Assembly (NCBI GenBank): GCA_903830725.1
Contig: CAIKVH010000107.1
Coordinates: forward strand, 19,683-83,682
From: an uncultured Burkholderiales bacterium
GTDB taxonomy: Bacteria > Pseudomonadota > Gammaproteobacteria > Burkholderiales > Burkholderiaceae_C
Direction of reading: 5' to 3'
DNA length: 64,000 nucleotides
The notes under the pieces were generated by a model. It saw only the letters and a list, made by a program, of their open reading frames with translations, was not told where the DNA came from and ran no database searches. Made by a program: the position numbers and the translations under genes. The first letter of the stretch is position 1. Each line of letters starts with the position of its first letter. Below, piece after piece: positions 1-11,814 of the stretch.

Positions 1-837
1 GTATTCAGGTAAAGATCTAGCTGGGACTAAGGGGTCATTTAATGCGTTTATCACCAAGTGTCTGATCTTAATATCGCTGAGTTTCTTATTTGATGAACAG
101 GTGCGCCAATATTCATCTGTATTTTTAAACCCATGCAATGGCGCTGTAAAGTAGTTATCAAATTCGTATAAACTTTTACTTTGCTCGACACGCTCGTAAT
201 TAAACAAACCTGGAAACTGCTTGATCTTTTGCCTTGCTTTTTGCTTCATGGTTTTCAGGAAACGGCGTTCATAAATCCAGTGGTTTACACCACGCCCAAT
301 CTCAATCCCACTTTGCATTAAATCTAACGGAGCACAGATGGCAACAACACCAGAAACATCTTTTTCCGCCTGTTCCCCTGCTTCTTGTGCCCATCTCAGT
401 AATGCATTTCCTCCAAGAGAAACCCCGATTGCCCATATGGGGCCAGCATACACACTTCGAATTTTAGAAAGTATCCACCCGACCTCCACAAAATCACCAC
501 TGTGATATGCCCTTGGTCCAATATTTATTTCTCCACCACACCCCCTAAAATGAGGCACCACCAACCCAAATTCTCCCTTTGTTAAAACATTTGCAAATGC
601 CCTTGAGTAGTGGCTCATTGAGCTCCCTTCCAAGCCGTGGAACAACACAAACAATGTATTTTTTTGTAAGGCATCCTTTGTCCAATCCAAATCAATAAAA
701 TCTTGATCAGGTGTCACTAAACGCTCACGTAACCATATATTACGTTCTGGGCAAATGGCTGCCCCAAAAAGTGCAGGGTAAATTGTTTGGATGTGCCCAC
801 CAGGCAACCATGGGGGGGGGTTATACCCCCAATTCAA
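1..837 (-). CDS. YheT-family alpha/beta hydrolase (3' end cut by the window edge)
   Basis: The frame is open from 837 to base 1 (279 codons) with no stop, so the C-terminus lies outside the window. The product starts with a Trp-Leu-Pro-Gly-Gly-His segment followed by IQTIYPAL, a typical N-terminus of COG0429 hydrolases. It then shows FHGLEGSS (oxyanion loop), the nucleophile elbow GVSLGG, and NALNDPLVP, which carries the presumed acid Asp. The catalytic His would lie beyond the edge. I chose the TTG at 837-835 because it overlaps the upstream stop as TTGA and because the conserved family start follows at once; the first ATG in frame is far inside the fold. Codons 6-9 contain a C9 run. Family members are esterase-like with poorly known substrates. 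Family assignment is firm; start codon is moderately sure. Confidence 0.85.
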   Translation of the reverse strand, partial: MNWGYNPPPWLPGGHIQTIYPALFGAAICPERNIWLRERLVTPDQDFIDLDWTKDALQKNTLFVLFHGLEGSSMSHYSRAFANVLTKGEFGLVVPHFRGCGGEINIGPRAYHSGDFVEVGWILSKIRSVYAGPIWAIGVSLGGNALLRWAQEAGEQAEKDVSGVVAICAPLDLMQSGIEIGRGVNHWIYERRFLKTMKQKARQKIKQFPGLFNYERVEQSKSLYEFDNYFTAPLHGFKNTDEYWRTCSSNKKLSDIKIRHLVINALNDPLVPARSLPEY

Positions 838-1286
838 TGAAGCACCTGATTAGACAGGCTTAGATCTTTCATTTCGCTTGGAGACCCAGGACTAGCATGA
901 TGTATGACTAACTTCCAGCCTTGGGCAGTTCTTTGGTACACATTCGTTGTAGATGTATATGCCTTTTGAGGACCATCAGGAAGCATTACTTCTACACGCT
1001 CTATTACGCTGTGTACTTCGCTTGTTAAGGAGCTAATTTTAATTACGCGTTCTGGGTGTGCTTGAATGGATCCGTTCACGAACATAGATTCAAACGAAGC
1101 TCTTATTGCGGCCAAGCCAACTATCCTAGGCCCGCCTGGGTGAATGCAGACAATGTCATCATCATCGCCCCAACAGGACATCAATTTATCAAGGTCTGCA
1201 TTTTGTAAAGCATCGTAGAAGACAGCTTCCACATCGTCAGATGTTCCGCCTATCGTTGCGGCTGCTAGTTGCTTTGTTTTCGTCAT
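834..1286 (-). CDS. SnoaL-like / nuclear transport factor 2-fold protein
   Basis: A 150-residue protein with the pattern of the SnoaL/DUF4440 branch of the NTF2-like fold. It has an N-terminal helical segment (AVFYDALQNADLDKLMSCW), a central HPGGPRIVG turn, and C-terminal strands ending WKLVIHHASP. The His-rich C-terminal strand is common in this family, whose members range from isomerases to proteins of unknown role, so no reaction can be named. It lies downstream of atpC in the same direction (67 bp gap). Its stop overlaps the TTG start of the YheT-type hydrolase, so the two are probably co-translated. Confidence 0.75.
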   Translation of the reverse strand: MTKTKQLAAATIGGTSDDVEAVFYDALQNADLDKLMSCWGDDDDIVCIHPGGPRIVGLAAIRASFESMFVNGSIQAHPERVIKISSLTSEVHSVIERVEVMLPDGPQKAYTSTTNVYQRTAQGWKLVIHHASPGSPSEMKDLSLSNQVLH

Positions 1287-1353
1287 ATTTTTCTTAATTG
1301 GATTAATACATTTTGTATTTAAATCTATTAAGACTTAGAGCCGAAGTAGCTTA

Positions 1354-1776
1354 TTATCTTTTCTTACCGTGCAAACGTCTTACGGCTGCTAATTGTGCCG
1401 CGAGTATCACCAACTCAGACTGCGCCCTGGCCAAGTCCTGGCCCCCTTTTGCATTCTTAAGCGCCTCTTCTGCAACTTGTTTAGCGTGCAGCGCTTTCTC
1501 TTCGTCTAAGTCCTTAGCCCTTACAGCCGTATCAGAAAGGACTGTAACACCGTCGGGTTGGACCTCTAGAATTCCGCCAGCCACAAAGACCATTTCTTCT
1601 GTTCCGTCTTCGAGTTTGATTCGTACGGATCCAGGACGGATTCGCGTAATTAAGGGCGTATGCCTTGGGAATATTCCTAACTCGCCAGATTCACCAGGAA
1701 GCACTACAAAGTTAGCCTTTCCTGAAAAGATTGATTCCTCAGCGCTAACGACATCAACGTTAAAGGTGCTTGTCAT
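1354..1776 (-). CDS. atpC: F1Fo ATP synthase epsilon subunit
   Basis: At 140 residues this is full length for the bacterial epsilon subunit. The N-terminal beta-barrel contains [17 protein letters not shown], the hallmark of the family, and an alpha-helical hairpin rich in Ala, Glu and Lys follows. The subunit sits on the central stalk, couples rotation to catalysis and can inhibit ATP hydrolysis. It is the last gene of the atp operon, 61 bp after atpD. Confidence 0.98.
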   Translation of the reverse strand: MTSTFNVDVVSAEESIFSGKANFVVLPGESGELGIFPRHTPLITRIRPGSVRIKLEDGTEEMVFVAGGILEVQPDGVTVLSDTAVRAKDLDEEKALHAKQVAEEALKNAKGGQDLARAQSELVILAAQLAAVRRLHGKKR

Positions 1777-1837
1777 TTGATAACTTCCGTTTTATATAGG
1801 GTAGCCTACTATCCAACTAGGTCTGACCCTATTCCTA

Positions 1838-3268
<1,431 letters not shown>

Positions 3269-4135
3269 TTACACCGCCGCCGCACCGGCAACGATCTCTG
3301 AGAGTTCTTTCGTAATCGCTGCTTGACGAGTTTTGTTATAAATTAGCTTGAGTTCGCCAATTACACTTCCTGCATTGTCTGTCGCAGACTTCATCGCCAC
3401 CATCCTCGCGGATTGCTCAGAAGCCATATTTTCTGCCAAGGCTTGATAGACCAAGGCTTCAATATATCGAATCAACAAATCTTCAATAACTGTATGTGCA
3501 TCTGGCTCATACAAATAATCCCAACTGTTTTTCTTGTTTGTAGATCTAATTTCATCGCCAGAGAGTGGGAGAAGCTTTTCAACCACCGGCTCTTGTTTCA
3601 TCGTGTTGATGAACTTCGTATAGCAAAGATAAACTGAATTAATTTCCCTTGCTACATAGGCATCAAGCAAGACCTTAACCGGCCCTATCAACTTATCCAA
3701 ATGAGGCGTATCTCCCAGTTGAGTCACTTGAGAGACAACCTCTACCCCAGCTCTGTTCAAAAAACCAAGACCTTTGTTTCCAATGGCCATTGCTTTTGCC
3801 TTATGCCCAGTTGCTTCAAGGTCTTTAAGCTTTTGACCAACGATGCGAAGCATGTTTGTATTCAAACCGCCACACAATCCCTTGTCCGTTGACACCACTA
3901 TGAATCCAACGCCATTTGAGCGGTTGATCTCCATAAAAGGATGCACGTACTCTGGATTCGCTTGTCCCAAATGACATGCGATCTTTTTGATCTTTTCACT
4001 GTAGGGCCTTGCAGCGCGCATCCTGTCCTGAGCTTTCCTCATTTTTGATGCGGCCACCATTTCCATGGCTTTAGTGATCTTCTTGGTATTTTCTACCGAT
4101 TTGATCTTGCCTCTAATTTCCTTACCTGCTGCCAT
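3269..4135 (-). CDS. atpG: F1Fo ATP synthase gamma subunit
   Basis: The 288-residue rotor subunit of F1. The N-terminus [20 protein letters not shown] and the C-terminal segment with [17 protein letters not shown] form the two ends of the antiparallel coiled coil that turns inside the alpha3beta3 ring. [11 protein letters not shown] is the conserved central motif. The gene sits between atpA (30 bp upstream) and atpD in the standard order. Length and both conserved ends are normal. Confidence 0.98.
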   Translation of the reverse strand: MAAGKEIRGKIKSVENTKKITKAMEMVAASKMRKAQDRMRAARPYSEKIKKIACHLGQANPEYVHPFMEINRSNGVGFIVVSTDKGLCGGLNTNMLRIVGQKLKDLEATGHKAKAMAIGNKGLGFLNRAGVEVVSQVTQLGDTPHLDKLIGPVKVLLDAYVAREINSVYLCYTKFINTMKQEPVVEKLLPLSGDEIRSTNKKNSWDYLYEPDAHTVIEDLLIRYIEALVYQALAENMASEQSARMVAMKSATDNAGSVIGELKLIYNKTRQAAITKELSEIVAGAAAV

Positions 4136-4165
4136 TAAAGCTTCCTTAAGTTCATCAGGTACGGT

Positions 4166-5704
4166 TTAAACGAAAGACTTTTTGAATTCAGCTACAGCCG
4201 TTGTGAGCTCAGCCTCAGCATCTTTGTCCATCGCCTTGTCTTTTTCTAACTTCGCCAATAACGAAGCGTGTTGATCTTTCAAGTGGCCATGTAGTCCTGC
4301 CTCAAAAGCCAAAACTCGGTTTACGGCAATGTCATCCAAGTAGCCCTTGTTCACAGCAAACAAAGTTGAACCCATTAAGCTTATGTTCAAGGGACTGTAC
4401 TGAGCCTGTTTTAGTAATTCAGTCACACGGGCACCACGGTCCAATTGTTTTCTTGTCGCCTCATCTAAATCAGATGCGAATTGGGCAAACGCTGCCAATT
4501 CACGGTACTGAGCTAAATCGGTTCGAATACCACCGGACAAATTCTTAATTAATTTTGTTTGCGCTGCCCCGCCCACTCGGGACACGGAGATACCAGCATT
4601 AATTGCAGGACGAATCCCAGAATTAAACAAACTAGTTTCTAAAAAGATTTGTCCGTCTGTGATAGAAATTACATTTGTTGGTACAAATGCCGAAACGTCA
4701 CCAGCTTGGGTTTCAATGATTGGCAACGCAGTCAGTGAACCTGTTTTTCCTTTAACAGCACCTTTTGTAAATTCCTCTACATAATGCTCATTCACTCGCG
4801 CTGCTCTTTCTAATAACCGGCTGTGCAAATAGAAAACATCGCCCGGATAAGCTTCACGCCCTGGCGGCCGCCTCAGAAGAAGTGAAACCTGACGGTATGC
4901 AACTGCCTGCTTTGATAAATCGTCATAAACAATCAATGCATCTTGCCCGCGGTCTCTAAAGTACTCCCCCATCGTGCAACCCGAATAAGCGGATACATAT
5001 TGCATCGCTGCTGACTCAGATGCAGTTGCGGCGACAACAATTGTGTAATCCATTGCCCCGGCCTGCTCAAGCGCCCGAACTACGTTTTTAACTGACGATG
5101 CTTTTTGCCCAATCGCGACATAGATACAGGTCATATTCTGACCCTTTTGATTGATGATGGCATCAATCGCTACAGCTGTTTTACCTGTTTGCCTATCACC
5201 AATGATCAATTCCCTTTGTCCACGACCAATAGGAACCATGGAGTCGATAGACTTCAATCCTGTTTGCATTGGCTGAGATACAGATTGACGAGCAATAACA
5301 CCAGGCGCAACCTTTTCGATCACATCAGTCATTTTTGCATTAATCGGACCCTTACCGTCTATGGGGTGTCCGAGCGCATTAACAACTCGGCCAATAAGCT
5401 CTGGCCCAACGGGTACCTCTAAAATCCTGCCAGTACATTTGACAGTATCGCCTTCAGAAATATGCTCATAGTCTCCCAAAATCACAGAGCCAACTGAGTC
5501 ACGCTCTAAATTAAGGGCCAGGCCAAATGTGTTGTTAGGGAACTCCAACATCTCCCCTTGCATCACATCACTAAGTCCATGGATACGGCATATCCCATCA
5601 CTAACGGAGATTACCGTACCTTGATTGCGAATGTCGGCACTAGGCGCCAATCCTTCAATGCGACTCTTGATGAGTTCGGAGATTTCTGCGGGATTGAGTT
5701 GCAT
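4166..5704 (-). CDS. atpA: F1Fo ATP synthase alpha subunit
   Basis: A 512-residue non-catalytic nucleotide-binding subunit of F1. The phosphate-binding loop GDRQTGKT is at residues 169-176, and the family signature with [13 protein letters not shown] is near the C-terminal third. The N-terminus [16 protein letters not shown] is the usual membrane-distal crown segment that contacts the delta subunit. The gene lies between atpH and atpG. No anomalies were seen. Confidence 0.98.
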   Translation of the reverse strand: MQLNPAEISELIKSRIEGLAPSADIRNQGTVISVSDGICRIHGLSDVMQGEMLEFPNNTFGLALNLERDSVGSVILGDYEHISEGDTVKCTGRILEVPVGPELIGRVVNALGHPIDGKGPINAKMTDVIEKVAPGVIARQSVSQPMQTGLKSIDSMVPIGRGQRELIIGDRQTGKTAVAIDAIINQKGQNMTCIYVAIGQKASSVKNVVRALEQAGAMDYTIVVAATASESAAMQYVSAYSGCTMGEYFRDRGQDALIVYDDLSKQAVAYRQVSLLLRRPPGREAYPGDVFYLHSRLLERAARVNEHYVEEFTKGAVKGKTGSLTALPIIETQAGDVSAFVPTNVISITDGQIFLETSLFNSGIRPAINAGISVSRVGGAAQTKLIKNLSGGIRTDLAQYRELAAFAQFASDLDEATRKQLDRGARVTELLKQAQYSPLNISLMGSTLFAVNKGYLDDIAVNRVLAFEAGLHGHLKDQHASLLAKLEKDKAMDKDAEAELTTAVAEFKKSFV

Positions 5705-5750
5705 GACTCTTTCCTTCTTTCTTATTTAAGGGTCTTGTCCAAATCTCGGG

Positions 5751-6284
5751 TTAGGAGATCAGGGCTACTTTCATTTCTTCAAGGCGGGACTTTACAGAAG
5801 TGTCAAGCACTTCATCGCCCACCACCACTCTAACGCCGCCTATGAGGCTCTCGTCAATTTCAACACTGGTTTGCAATTGACGAGCAAAGCGCTTTACCAA
5901 AACCTCAGTTACAGCCGCTTGTGCGGCAGCATCCAAGGGAAAAGCACTGTAAATGACTGCCTCAGAAAATCCTGATTGGGCATTCAACAATGCTCTGTAC
6001 TGATGCGCAACTTCTGGCAGAACACTCAAGCGACCGTGTTCTAGCAAAGTTTGCAGAAAATTAACCCAAGCTTGTGAAAGATTAATTTTCAATACAGAAG
6101 CCAATAGGTCCATCACTTGCGGCACAGAGACCTTTGGATTCAAAGTGCACTGCTGCACACGGTCATCCTGCGCTATCAAAGCAAGCGAATCCAGCAGATC
6201 AGCCGTCTCTTGCGGAGCGCCCAAGCCCTTAGACTTGAAAAGCGCTTCTGCATAGGGTCGAGCTATTGTTGCAAGTTCTGCCAT
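5751..6284 (-). CDS. atpH: F1Fo ATP synthase delta subunit
   Basis: A 177-residue peripheral-stalk protein joining the b dimer to the top of F1. It begins MAELATIARPYAEALF, the typical OSCP/delta start. Its C-terminal domain has the conserved IDESLIGGVRVVVGDEVLDTSV pattern (written across residues of about 143-165). It follows atpF with 8 bp between, which is tight enough for translational coupling. Confidence 0.97.
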   Translation of the reverse strand: MAELATIARPYAEALFKSKGLGAPQETADLLDSLALIAQDDRVQQCTLNPKVSVPQVMDLLASVLKINLSQAWVNFLQTLLEHGRLSVLPEVAHQYRALLNAQSGFSEAVIYSAFPLDAAAQAAVTEVLVKRFARQLQTSVEIDESLIGGVRVVVGDEVLDTSVKSRLEEMKVALIS

Positions 6285-6292
6285 AAGACCTC

Positions 6293-6763
6293 TTACAACT
6301 CAGTCTTTAAGCGAGCCAACAAATCAGCGTGAACAGAGGCGTTAACCTCTTTTCGAAGTATTTGTTCTGCCCCCTTAACTGCCAATTCAGCCACTTGATT
6401 GCGCAAAGCCTCTTTGGCCCGAACAATTTGCTGCTCAGCCTCAACTTTGGCGGCAGCAATTATTTTATTGGCCTCCTCAGAAGCGGCAGCTTTAGCCTCT
6501 TCAATCAGAGCCTGTGCTCGGCGCTCTGCATTGGCAACAATTCCAGCCCCTTCAGCGCGAGTTTGATTGAGTCTTAACTCAACCTCTTTGTGCGCGTTAG
6601 AGAGCTCGATTTTTGCGTGCTCTGCAGCAGCTAATCCATGTGCTATTTTTTCAGCTCGCTCATCTAAGGCATGTGCAATAGGTGGCCACACGAATCGCAT
6701 CGTGAACCACACCAATATCGCAAATACGATAGCCTGAACAAACAGCGTTGCATTGATACTCAC
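6293..6763 (-). CDS. atpF: F1Fo ATP synthase b subunit
   Basis: A 156-residue peripheral-stalk subunit. One N-terminal membrane helix (about residues 6-24, [18 protein letters not shown]) is followed by a long charged Ala/Glu/Lys-rich helix that dimerises as a right-handed coiled coil and ends in the delta-binding tail. The start codon is GTG at 6763; no better in-frame start gives the family N-terminus. Only one b-type subunit is present, as is normal for non-photosynthetic proteobacteria. Confidence 0.97.
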   Translation of the reverse strand: MSINATLFVQAIVFAILVWFTMRFVWPPIAHALDERAEKIAHGLAAAEHAKIELSNAHKEVELRLNQTRAEGAGIVANAERRAQALIEEAKAAASEEANKIIAAAKVEAEQQIVRAKEALRNQVAELAVKGAEQILRKEVNASVHADLLARLKTEL

Positions 6764-6794
6764 GGCAACACCTTTCTATGAGCGGTTGTACAAA

Positions 6795-7058
<264 letters not shown>

Positions 7059-7097
7059 TCAAATAAAAAATGGAAAGGTTGAAAAAAAATTACCCAA

Positions 7098-7961
7098 TCA
7101 ATGCGCGTCATGCGCCTGACCGACATACACCAAAGTCAACATCATAAAAATGAAGGCTTGTAGCGTGATGATCAAAATATGGAAGATTGCCCAAATTGTT
7201 CCCGCAATGATTTGACCAATTGGCAACAAAATCCCTGGCAAAGAAAGAGCGGCCGTACCGCCCATCAAGGCAATCAACATGAACACCAACTCACCGGCAT
7301 ACATGTTTCCAAAAAGTCGCATGCCATGAGACACAGTCTTAGCCGCGAACTCAATCATCTGCATTAAAAAATTAATCGGCCACAAAATGGGGTGGGCACC
7401 AAATGGGGCAGTAAATAGCTCATGCGCCCAACCACCAATTCCCTTGATCTTGATGTTGTAAACAATACAAATCAATAAGACAGAAGTGGACAACCCAAGT
7501 GTTGTCGATAAATCTGCCGTTGGGACAACTCTTAAAAAAGCGTGGTGAGCGCTCTCACCGTTTATCTCAAATATACGCCCCCAAATCCAGGGCAACAAAT
7601 CGACGGGCAATAAATCCATCGCATTCATCATAAATATCCAAACAAAAACCGTAAGCGCCAATGGAGCCACCAAGGCCCTACTGCGCTCATTATGGATAAT
7701 TGCCTTTGATTGGTTATCAACCAATTCAAACAAAATTTCAACTGCCGCTTGAAAACGGCTTGGAACACCAGGGGTGACCTTGCGAGCCGCGTTCCATAGC
7801 AAAAAGGCGCCGACCAAGCCCAGCAAAGCCGACCAAAAAATAGAATCTAAGTTGTAAACAGAAAAGTCAATGATGCCTGACATCGGCTTATTTTGCAGAT
7901 GCGTAAGGTGGTGACCTATATATTCACCAGCGGTAGGAGCGTTTTCTACTTCTACTGACAT
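7098..7961 (-). CDS. atpB: F1Fo ATP synthase a subunit
   Basis: A 287-residue membrane subunit that forms the proton half-channels against the c-ring. The essential Arg lies in [12 protein letters not shown]. The C-terminal helix [20 protein letters not shown] carries the conserved Gln. An upstream in-frame start at 8045 would add 28 non-conserved residues inside atpI. I prefer ATG at 7961 ([20 protein letters not shown]), which leaves a normal 26 bp gap after atpI. Confidence 0.96.
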   Translation of the reverse strand: MSVEVENAPTAGEYIGHHLTHLQNKPMSGIIDFSVYNLDSIFWSALLGLVGAFLLWNAARKVTPGVPSRFQAAVEILFELVDNQSKAIIHNERSRALVAPLALTVFVWIFMMNAMDLLPVDLLPWIWGRIFEINGESAHHAFLRVVPTADLSTTLGLSTSVLLICIVYNIKIKGIGGWAHELFTAPFGAHPILWPINFLMQMIEFAAKTVSHGMRLFGNMYAGELVFMLIALMGGTAALSLPGILLPIGQIIAGTIWAIFHILIITLQAFIFMMLTLVYVGQAHDAH

Positions 7962-7987
7962 AGTCCATTCTTTATAAAAATTTTCAC

Positions 7988-8473
7988 TTATCGAATTTTG
8001 GCACTTTTGGAGTGAACGGCTTGTCGCCACACCACATAAGCCCAAAAACCCTTAAATGTAAACACCAGACCCACTAACAGCGCGGGCCAACTCAATTCAT
8101 CAACCAAAATTCTAGGAGCCAAAATCAGCATTGCCACCGACAATGCAATTTTTGCAAACTCCCAAACAAAAAACTTCACAAGGCTAGCAGCAACTCCAAC
8201 GCCAAATTTAGAATTAAGCCCCCTGGCACAAACAAACGCTGGCAAAATCACAACCATTACGCCGTAAAGTGACGACAGCCCCCATCCAAATCCGCCCGTC
8301 CCGTACTCCGCCAAAAAGCTAAGTGAAACAACACTCAACCCAACCAAGCACTGGGCTTTCATCAACAGCCAAACATTTTCCTGAGGAAATTGACTTCGCC
8401 ATTTTGCAGCTTGCTCCGGGGTTAAAGGCCTAAAGTCTTCTTCATGCTCTTCATTAATCAACTCTTGAGACAT
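7988..8473 (-). CDS. atpI: AtpI-like accessory protein of ATP synthase
   Basis: A 161-residue integral membrane protein with four hydrophobic segments, at the first position of the atp operon where AtpI is expected. AtpI proteins assist c-ring assembly or ion uptake and are poorly conserved in sequence, so the call rests on position, length and topology. The soluble N-terminus (about 30 residues) is acidic and includes [12 protein letters not shown], as in other Burkholderiales members. The C-terminus ends in short basic residues. Confidence 0.85.
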   Translation of the reverse strand: MSQELINEEHEEDFRPLTPEQAAKWRSQFPQENVWLLMKAQCLVGLSVVSLSFLAEYGTGGFGWGLSSLYGVMVVILPAFVCARGLNSKFGVGVAASLVKFFVWEFAKIALSVAMLILAPRILVDELSWPALLVGLVFTFKGFWAYVVWRQAVHSKSAKIR

Positions 8474-8515
8474 AAATGATTTTCACTTCAGAACTAGCAC
8501 TTTAGGCCAGCAAAT

Positions 8516-8533
8516 GGTTGCCCACAAGCAACC
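8516..8533 (-). other. Small stem-loop in the atp leader
   Basis: GGTTGC and GCAACC form a perfect 6-bp inverted repeat around a 6-base loop, 43 bp upstream of atpI and inside the inferred 5' untranslated leader. No U-run follows, so it is not an intrinsic terminator. It could be an mRNA structure or chance. Confidence 0.35.
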
Positions 8534-8570
8534 CACTCTCTAAACCCACAACCCTCTAGCAAAGCCTGCG

Positions 8571-8576
8571 ATTATA
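8571..8576 (-). promoter_or_regulatory. Candidate -10 box of the atp operon
   Basis: Read on the minus strand this is a perfect TATAAT, about 95 bp upstream of the atpI start in the gap between the divergent atpI and dat genes. The region 16-18 bp further upstream has only a weak -35 match (TTCGCC). The flanking 8-bp inverted repeat GGGCATTT/AAATGCCC (8578-8585 and 8603-8610) overlaps where the -35 region would be and could be an operator. The rest of the 8474-8719 gap shows no gene. Confidence 0.4.
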
Positions 8577-8719
8577 GGGGCATTTGGTCGCTGGGCGAAT
8601 ATAAATGCCCAAAAAAACCGCGGCGCGCAACATTCGGCATCAAAATTGGTCAATTTGTAATCCTTAACTATGTCTTTAGAACAAAAATCAAGAATTGAAA
8701 AAAGTTGCATAATTTGAGG

Positions 8720-9658
8720 ATGACCACTTTAAATCAATCCCCAATCAACAACATACCAGACACTATTTGCTATCTAAACGGTGAATATTGCCCCTTGAGA
8801 GACGCAAAAATAAGCGTACTTGATAGAGGGTTCATTTTTGGGGACGGAGTTTACGAAGTTGTACCTATTTATTACGGTCAACCGTTTCGCTTCGATCAGC
8901 ACATGGACCGCTTAGATAGGTCTTTGGCTGAGCTAAGAATTCCAAACCCATACTCCAGGAGCGAGTGGCTAAAGTTGGTGACCCAACTTTCAGTACATTT
9001 TGCACAGTCCACTGCCGAAAAAATTAAACAATCTCAACAAATTATCTATATCCAAATTAGTCGCGGAGTAGCGCCACGCGATCATGCCATGCCCCTTGAG
9101 TGCGTCCCTACAGTCTTTATGATGGCCAGCCCATTCAAACCCGTTTCAACGGAACTTCGCAACTCGGGCGTCAAGTGCGTCAGTGCTCACGACTTTCGAT
9201 GGGAAAAAGCGCACATTAAAAGCACCAGCCTTCTTGGAGCTGTCTTTGCGCGCCAAATAAGTGCGGATCTCAATGCAACTGAAACCATTATGTTTAGAGG
9301 GGATTATTTAAGCGAAGCTTCCTCAAGTAATGTATGGATTATTAAGGACGGCACTGTTTTTGCGCCCCCAAAAGATCATTTATTACTTGAGGGAATTAGA
9401 TACGGATTAATTGAAGAAATTTGCAAAGCAAACAATATTCACTTTTCACTAAGAAAAATTACAAAGAGCGAAGTTTTTGACGCTGACGAGGTGGTTTTAT
9501 CTTCGGCATCCAAGGAAGTTTTGCCTGTAACGCAAATCGATGAGAGATTGATCGGATTAGGCACAGCTCACCCTGGCAAACCGGGTCCCATATACAAAAA
9601 GCTGTACTTGGCTTACCAATCATTCGTTGATATGAGCTGTAAACCCAAGTCCGATTAA
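8720..9658 (+). CDS. dat: D-amino-acid aminotransferase (class IV PLP enzyme)
   Basis: A 312-residue fold-type IV aminotransferase. The segment VLDRGFIFGDGVYEVV and the PLP-binding Lys167 in HIKSTSLL are typical of D-alanine transaminases. SEASSSNVW is the phosphate-binding region. It probably interconverts D-alanine and D-glutamate with their keto acids, feeding peptidoglycan precursors. I use ATG at 8720 rather than TTG at 8705. In Burkholderiales this gene normally precedes ybeD-lipB-lipA, as here. A branched-chain (L-specific) aminotransferase is the alternative, but spacing and motifs fit the D-type better. Confidence 0.88.
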   Translation: MTTLNQSPINNIPDTICYLNGEYCPLRDAKISVLDRGFIFGDGVYEVVPIYYGQPFRFDQHMDRLDRSLAELRIPNPYSRSEWLKLVTQLSVHFAQSTAEKIKQSQQIIYIQISRGVAPRDHAMPLECVPTVFMMASPFKPVSTELRNSGVKCVSAHDFRWEKAHIKSTSLLGAVFARQISADLNATETIMFRGDYLSEASSSNVWIIKDGTVFAPPKDHLLLEGIRYGLIEEICKANNIHFSLRKITKSEVFDADEVVLSSASKEVLPVTQIDERLIGLGTAHPGKPGPIYKKLYLAYQSFVDMSCKPKSD

Positions 9659-9678
9659 CGACTCTTATCCATCAATTC

Positions 9679-9987
9679 ATGTCAACACCCCCGAAAAATT
9701 TGCCCCTTATTGGTGAGCTTGCAACGGTCCAAGAATCGTTAATTGAATATCCTTGTGTGTTCCCAATTAAGGTCATGGGCAAAAATGTTGAGGGCTTCGT
9801 GGACGCGCTCACTCACATTGCACAATCGTTCGATCCCCATTTTGATTCGAAGACTCTTGAGCTTCGCCCTAGTAGCAGCGCACAATACCTAGGGGTAACT
9901 CTTAATATCAACGCCACGAATCGCGAACAACTTGATGAGTTGTATCGCACGCTGTCAACGCATCCAATGGTTAAAGTTGTCCTTTAA
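9679..9987 (+). CDS. YbeD-like DUF493 protein
   Basis: A 102-residue protein with the DUF493 pattern: YPCVFPIKVMGKN near the start, a Ser-rich centre (RPSSSAQYLGVTLNI) and a C-terminal ELYRTLSTHPMVKVVL. The fold is ACT-like. The family is almost always next to lipB, which suggests a link to lipoate metabolism or an allosteric role, but no function is established. It lies 20 bp after dat and 47 bp before lipB. Confidence 0.9.
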   Translation: MSTPPKNLPLIGELATVQESLIEYPCVFPIKVMGKNVEGFVDALTHIAQSFDPHFDSKTLELRPSSSAQYLGVTLNINATNREQLDELYRTLSTHPMVKVVL

Positions 9988-10034
9988 TGTATAAAGCCCG
10001 TGCTAGTTTCGCTCAAGCGTTTTGTGGCTCCTGA

Positions 10035-10724
10035 ATGATTACTAAGCGACTTGGCTGTGTTGAGTATCAAAGCACCTACGCTCAAATGCAGGGGTTCACG
10101 TTGGATCGCATCGACTCAACGCCAGATGAACTTTGGATATGCGAACACCCTCCTGTATTTACGCAAGGCATTGCTGGAAAGCCTGAGCATTTAATCCAAA
10201 GCACTTCCATCCCGGTCCTACAGACCAACAGAGGCGGGCAAATAACTTATCACGGCCCAGGACAAATCGTTGCTTACCCATTAATTGATCTAAAGCGCTT
10301 AGGAATTTTCGTTAAAGAATTTGTCTATCTTTTAGAGGAAGCGGTTTTAAAGACTCTGCTCTACTTTGGAGTTACTGGACACCGAGTCAAAGACGCGCCA
10401 GGCATCTATGTTCAGTTAGAAGCGCCCCACGGTCACTCGATACTAAGAGTCGATCAACACACGCACAACTCGGGCGAACCTCAATTTAATGGTTTAGGAA
10501 AAATAGCTGCTTTAGGCATCAAAGTGAGCAAACACAGGGCCTATCACGGATTATCTCTAAATGTCAAAATGGACCTAAGGCCCTTTGATTTAATTAATCC
10601 ATGTGGGTACCACGGCCTAAAAACCATAGATCTTTCTACAATAGGGGTTGATGCCGAAGTTCTGGAGGTTTCGCGGGTGTTGGAAGAAAAACTTTCCACT
10701 TACCTCCAACCCAAGATGGATTAG
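10035..10724 (+). CDS. lipB: Octanoyl-[acyl-carrier-protein]:protein octanoyltransferase
   Basis: A 229-residue LipB. It moves octanoate from ACP to lipoyl domains as the first step of lipoate synthesis. The conserved RGGQITYHGPGQ is at residues 66-77, Lys156 sits in GLGKIAALGIKV, and the acyl-thioester Cys190 is in NPCGYHGL. Residues about 128-150 form an insert relative to E. coli that is usual in Burkholderiales. It is followed by lipA, which completes the pathway. Confidence 0.97.
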   Translation: MITKRLGCVEYQSTYAQMQGFTLDRIDSTPDELWICEHPPVFTQGIAGKPEHLIQSTSIPVLQTNRGGQITYHGPGQIVAYPLIDLKRLGIFVKEFVYLLEEAVLKTLLYFGVTGHRVKDAPGIYVQLEAPHGHSILRVDQHTHNSGEPQFNGLGKIAALGIKVSKHRAYHGLSLNVKMDLRPFDLINPCGYHGLKTIDLSTIGVDAEVLEVSRVLEEKLSTYLQPKMD

Positions 10725-10772
10725 AAATTAACTTAAGTTTTTATGAAAATAGGTCGCTAAAAGAATATCACT

Positions 10773-11804
10773 ATGAATCCAAATGAAAAAGCCTCTGAAA
10801 ATAAAGTAAATCGGGAGCCCCAGGATATCCAATCTTATGATCCGCTTATTAAGCAAAAAGCGGCAGCAAAGCTTTCGCGCATTCCAATTAAGGTTCAAAA
10901 TAACAACGAAGTTTTAAAGAAACCCGAATGGATTCGAGTTAAAGCAGCATCAACGAATACCCGTTTTTATGAAATAAAAGATATATTGCGTAAAAGCAAT
11001 TTGGTGACAGTCTGTGAAGAAGCATCCTGCCCCAATATTGGTGAATGCTTTGGCAATGGAACCGCTACTTTTATGATCATGGGAGACAAATGCACCCGGC
11101 GGTGCCCATTTTGTGATGTCGGTCACGGTAGGCCAGACCCCCTAAATCCAGAGGAGCCCCGCAATCTCGGTCAAACCATTAAAGCACTTAACCTTAAATA
11201 CGTTGTTATCACCAGTGTGGACAGAGATGATCTAAGAGACGGGGGCGCTGCTCATTTCGTTTCCTGCATAGAACATGTTCGACAGTCCTCGCCCTCAACG
11301 CAAATTGAAATTCTTGTCCCAGACTTTAGGGGACGCGATGATAGAGCACTTGAGATTTTAAAAAAAGCCCCTCCAGACGTTATGAATCATAATTTGGAAA
11401 CTGTTCCTCGTCTGTACAAGCAGGCAAGACCAGGAAGCGATTACGAGTTCAGCCTCAAACTACTGCAAAAATTTAAGATGCTTTTCCCCAAAATTCCAAC
11501 CAAAAGTGGTTTGATGGTGGGTCTTGGCGAAACGGATGATGAAATTTTGCAAGTTATGCAAGACATGCGTGACCACGGAATAGATATGTTAACAATAGGC
11601 CAATATCTAGCCCCCAGCAACAGCCACTTACCTGTGACGCGTTACGTCCATCCCGATACATTCAAAATGTTTGAACATAAAGCTTACGCTATGGGCTTCA
11701 AACATGCCGCTGTTGGAGCAATGGTCCGCTCTAGTTACCATGCAGACGTGCAAGCACATCAAGCCAATGCGACAACTGCGACAACGAAGGCCATGCAAGT
11801 CTAA
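10773..11804 (+). CDS. lipA: Lipoyl synthase (radical SAM)
   Basis: A 343-residue enzyme that inserts two sulfurs into protein-bound octanoate. The auxiliary 4Fe-4S cluster Cys residues are C81, C86 and C92 ([12 protein letters not shown]). The radical-SAM CxxxCxxC cluster is C107, C111 and C114 (CTRRCPFC). The C-terminal RSSYHA carries the Ser ligand of the auxiliary cluster. The long N-terminal extension (about 45 residues before the first conserved block) is typical of the order. The stop is only 10 bp from the GGATTT repeat. Confidence 0.98.
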   Translation: MNPNEKASENKVNREPQDIQSYDPLIKQKAAAKLSRIPIKVQNNNEVLKKPEWIRVKAASTNTRFYEIKDILRKSNLVTVCEEASCPNIGECFGNGTATFMIMGDKCTRRCPFCDVGHGRPDPLNPEEPRNLGQTIKALNLKYVVITSVDRDDLRDGGAAHFVSCIEHVRQSSPSTQIEILVPDFRGRDDRALEILKKAPPDVMNHNLETVPRLYKQARPGSDYEFSLKLLQKFKMLFPKIPTKSGLMVGLGETDDEILQVMQDMRDHGIDMLTIGQYLAPSNSHLPVTRYVHPDTFKMFEHKAYAMGFKHAAVGAMVRSSYHADVQAHQANATTATTKAMQV

Positions 11805-11814
11805 GTAACGCTTC

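Noticed and set aside
1313..1780. 155-residue plus-strand frame over atpC
   Set aside because: Low-complexity Ser/Ala-rich shadow of a fully conserved gene on the other strand.
8578..8617. GGGCATTT/AAATGCCC followed by seven A, considered as a terminator of the atp or dat side
   Set aside because: The A-run would lie 5' of the hairpin for minus-strand RNA, and there is no U-run for plus-strand RNA, so it cannot be an intrinsic terminator.
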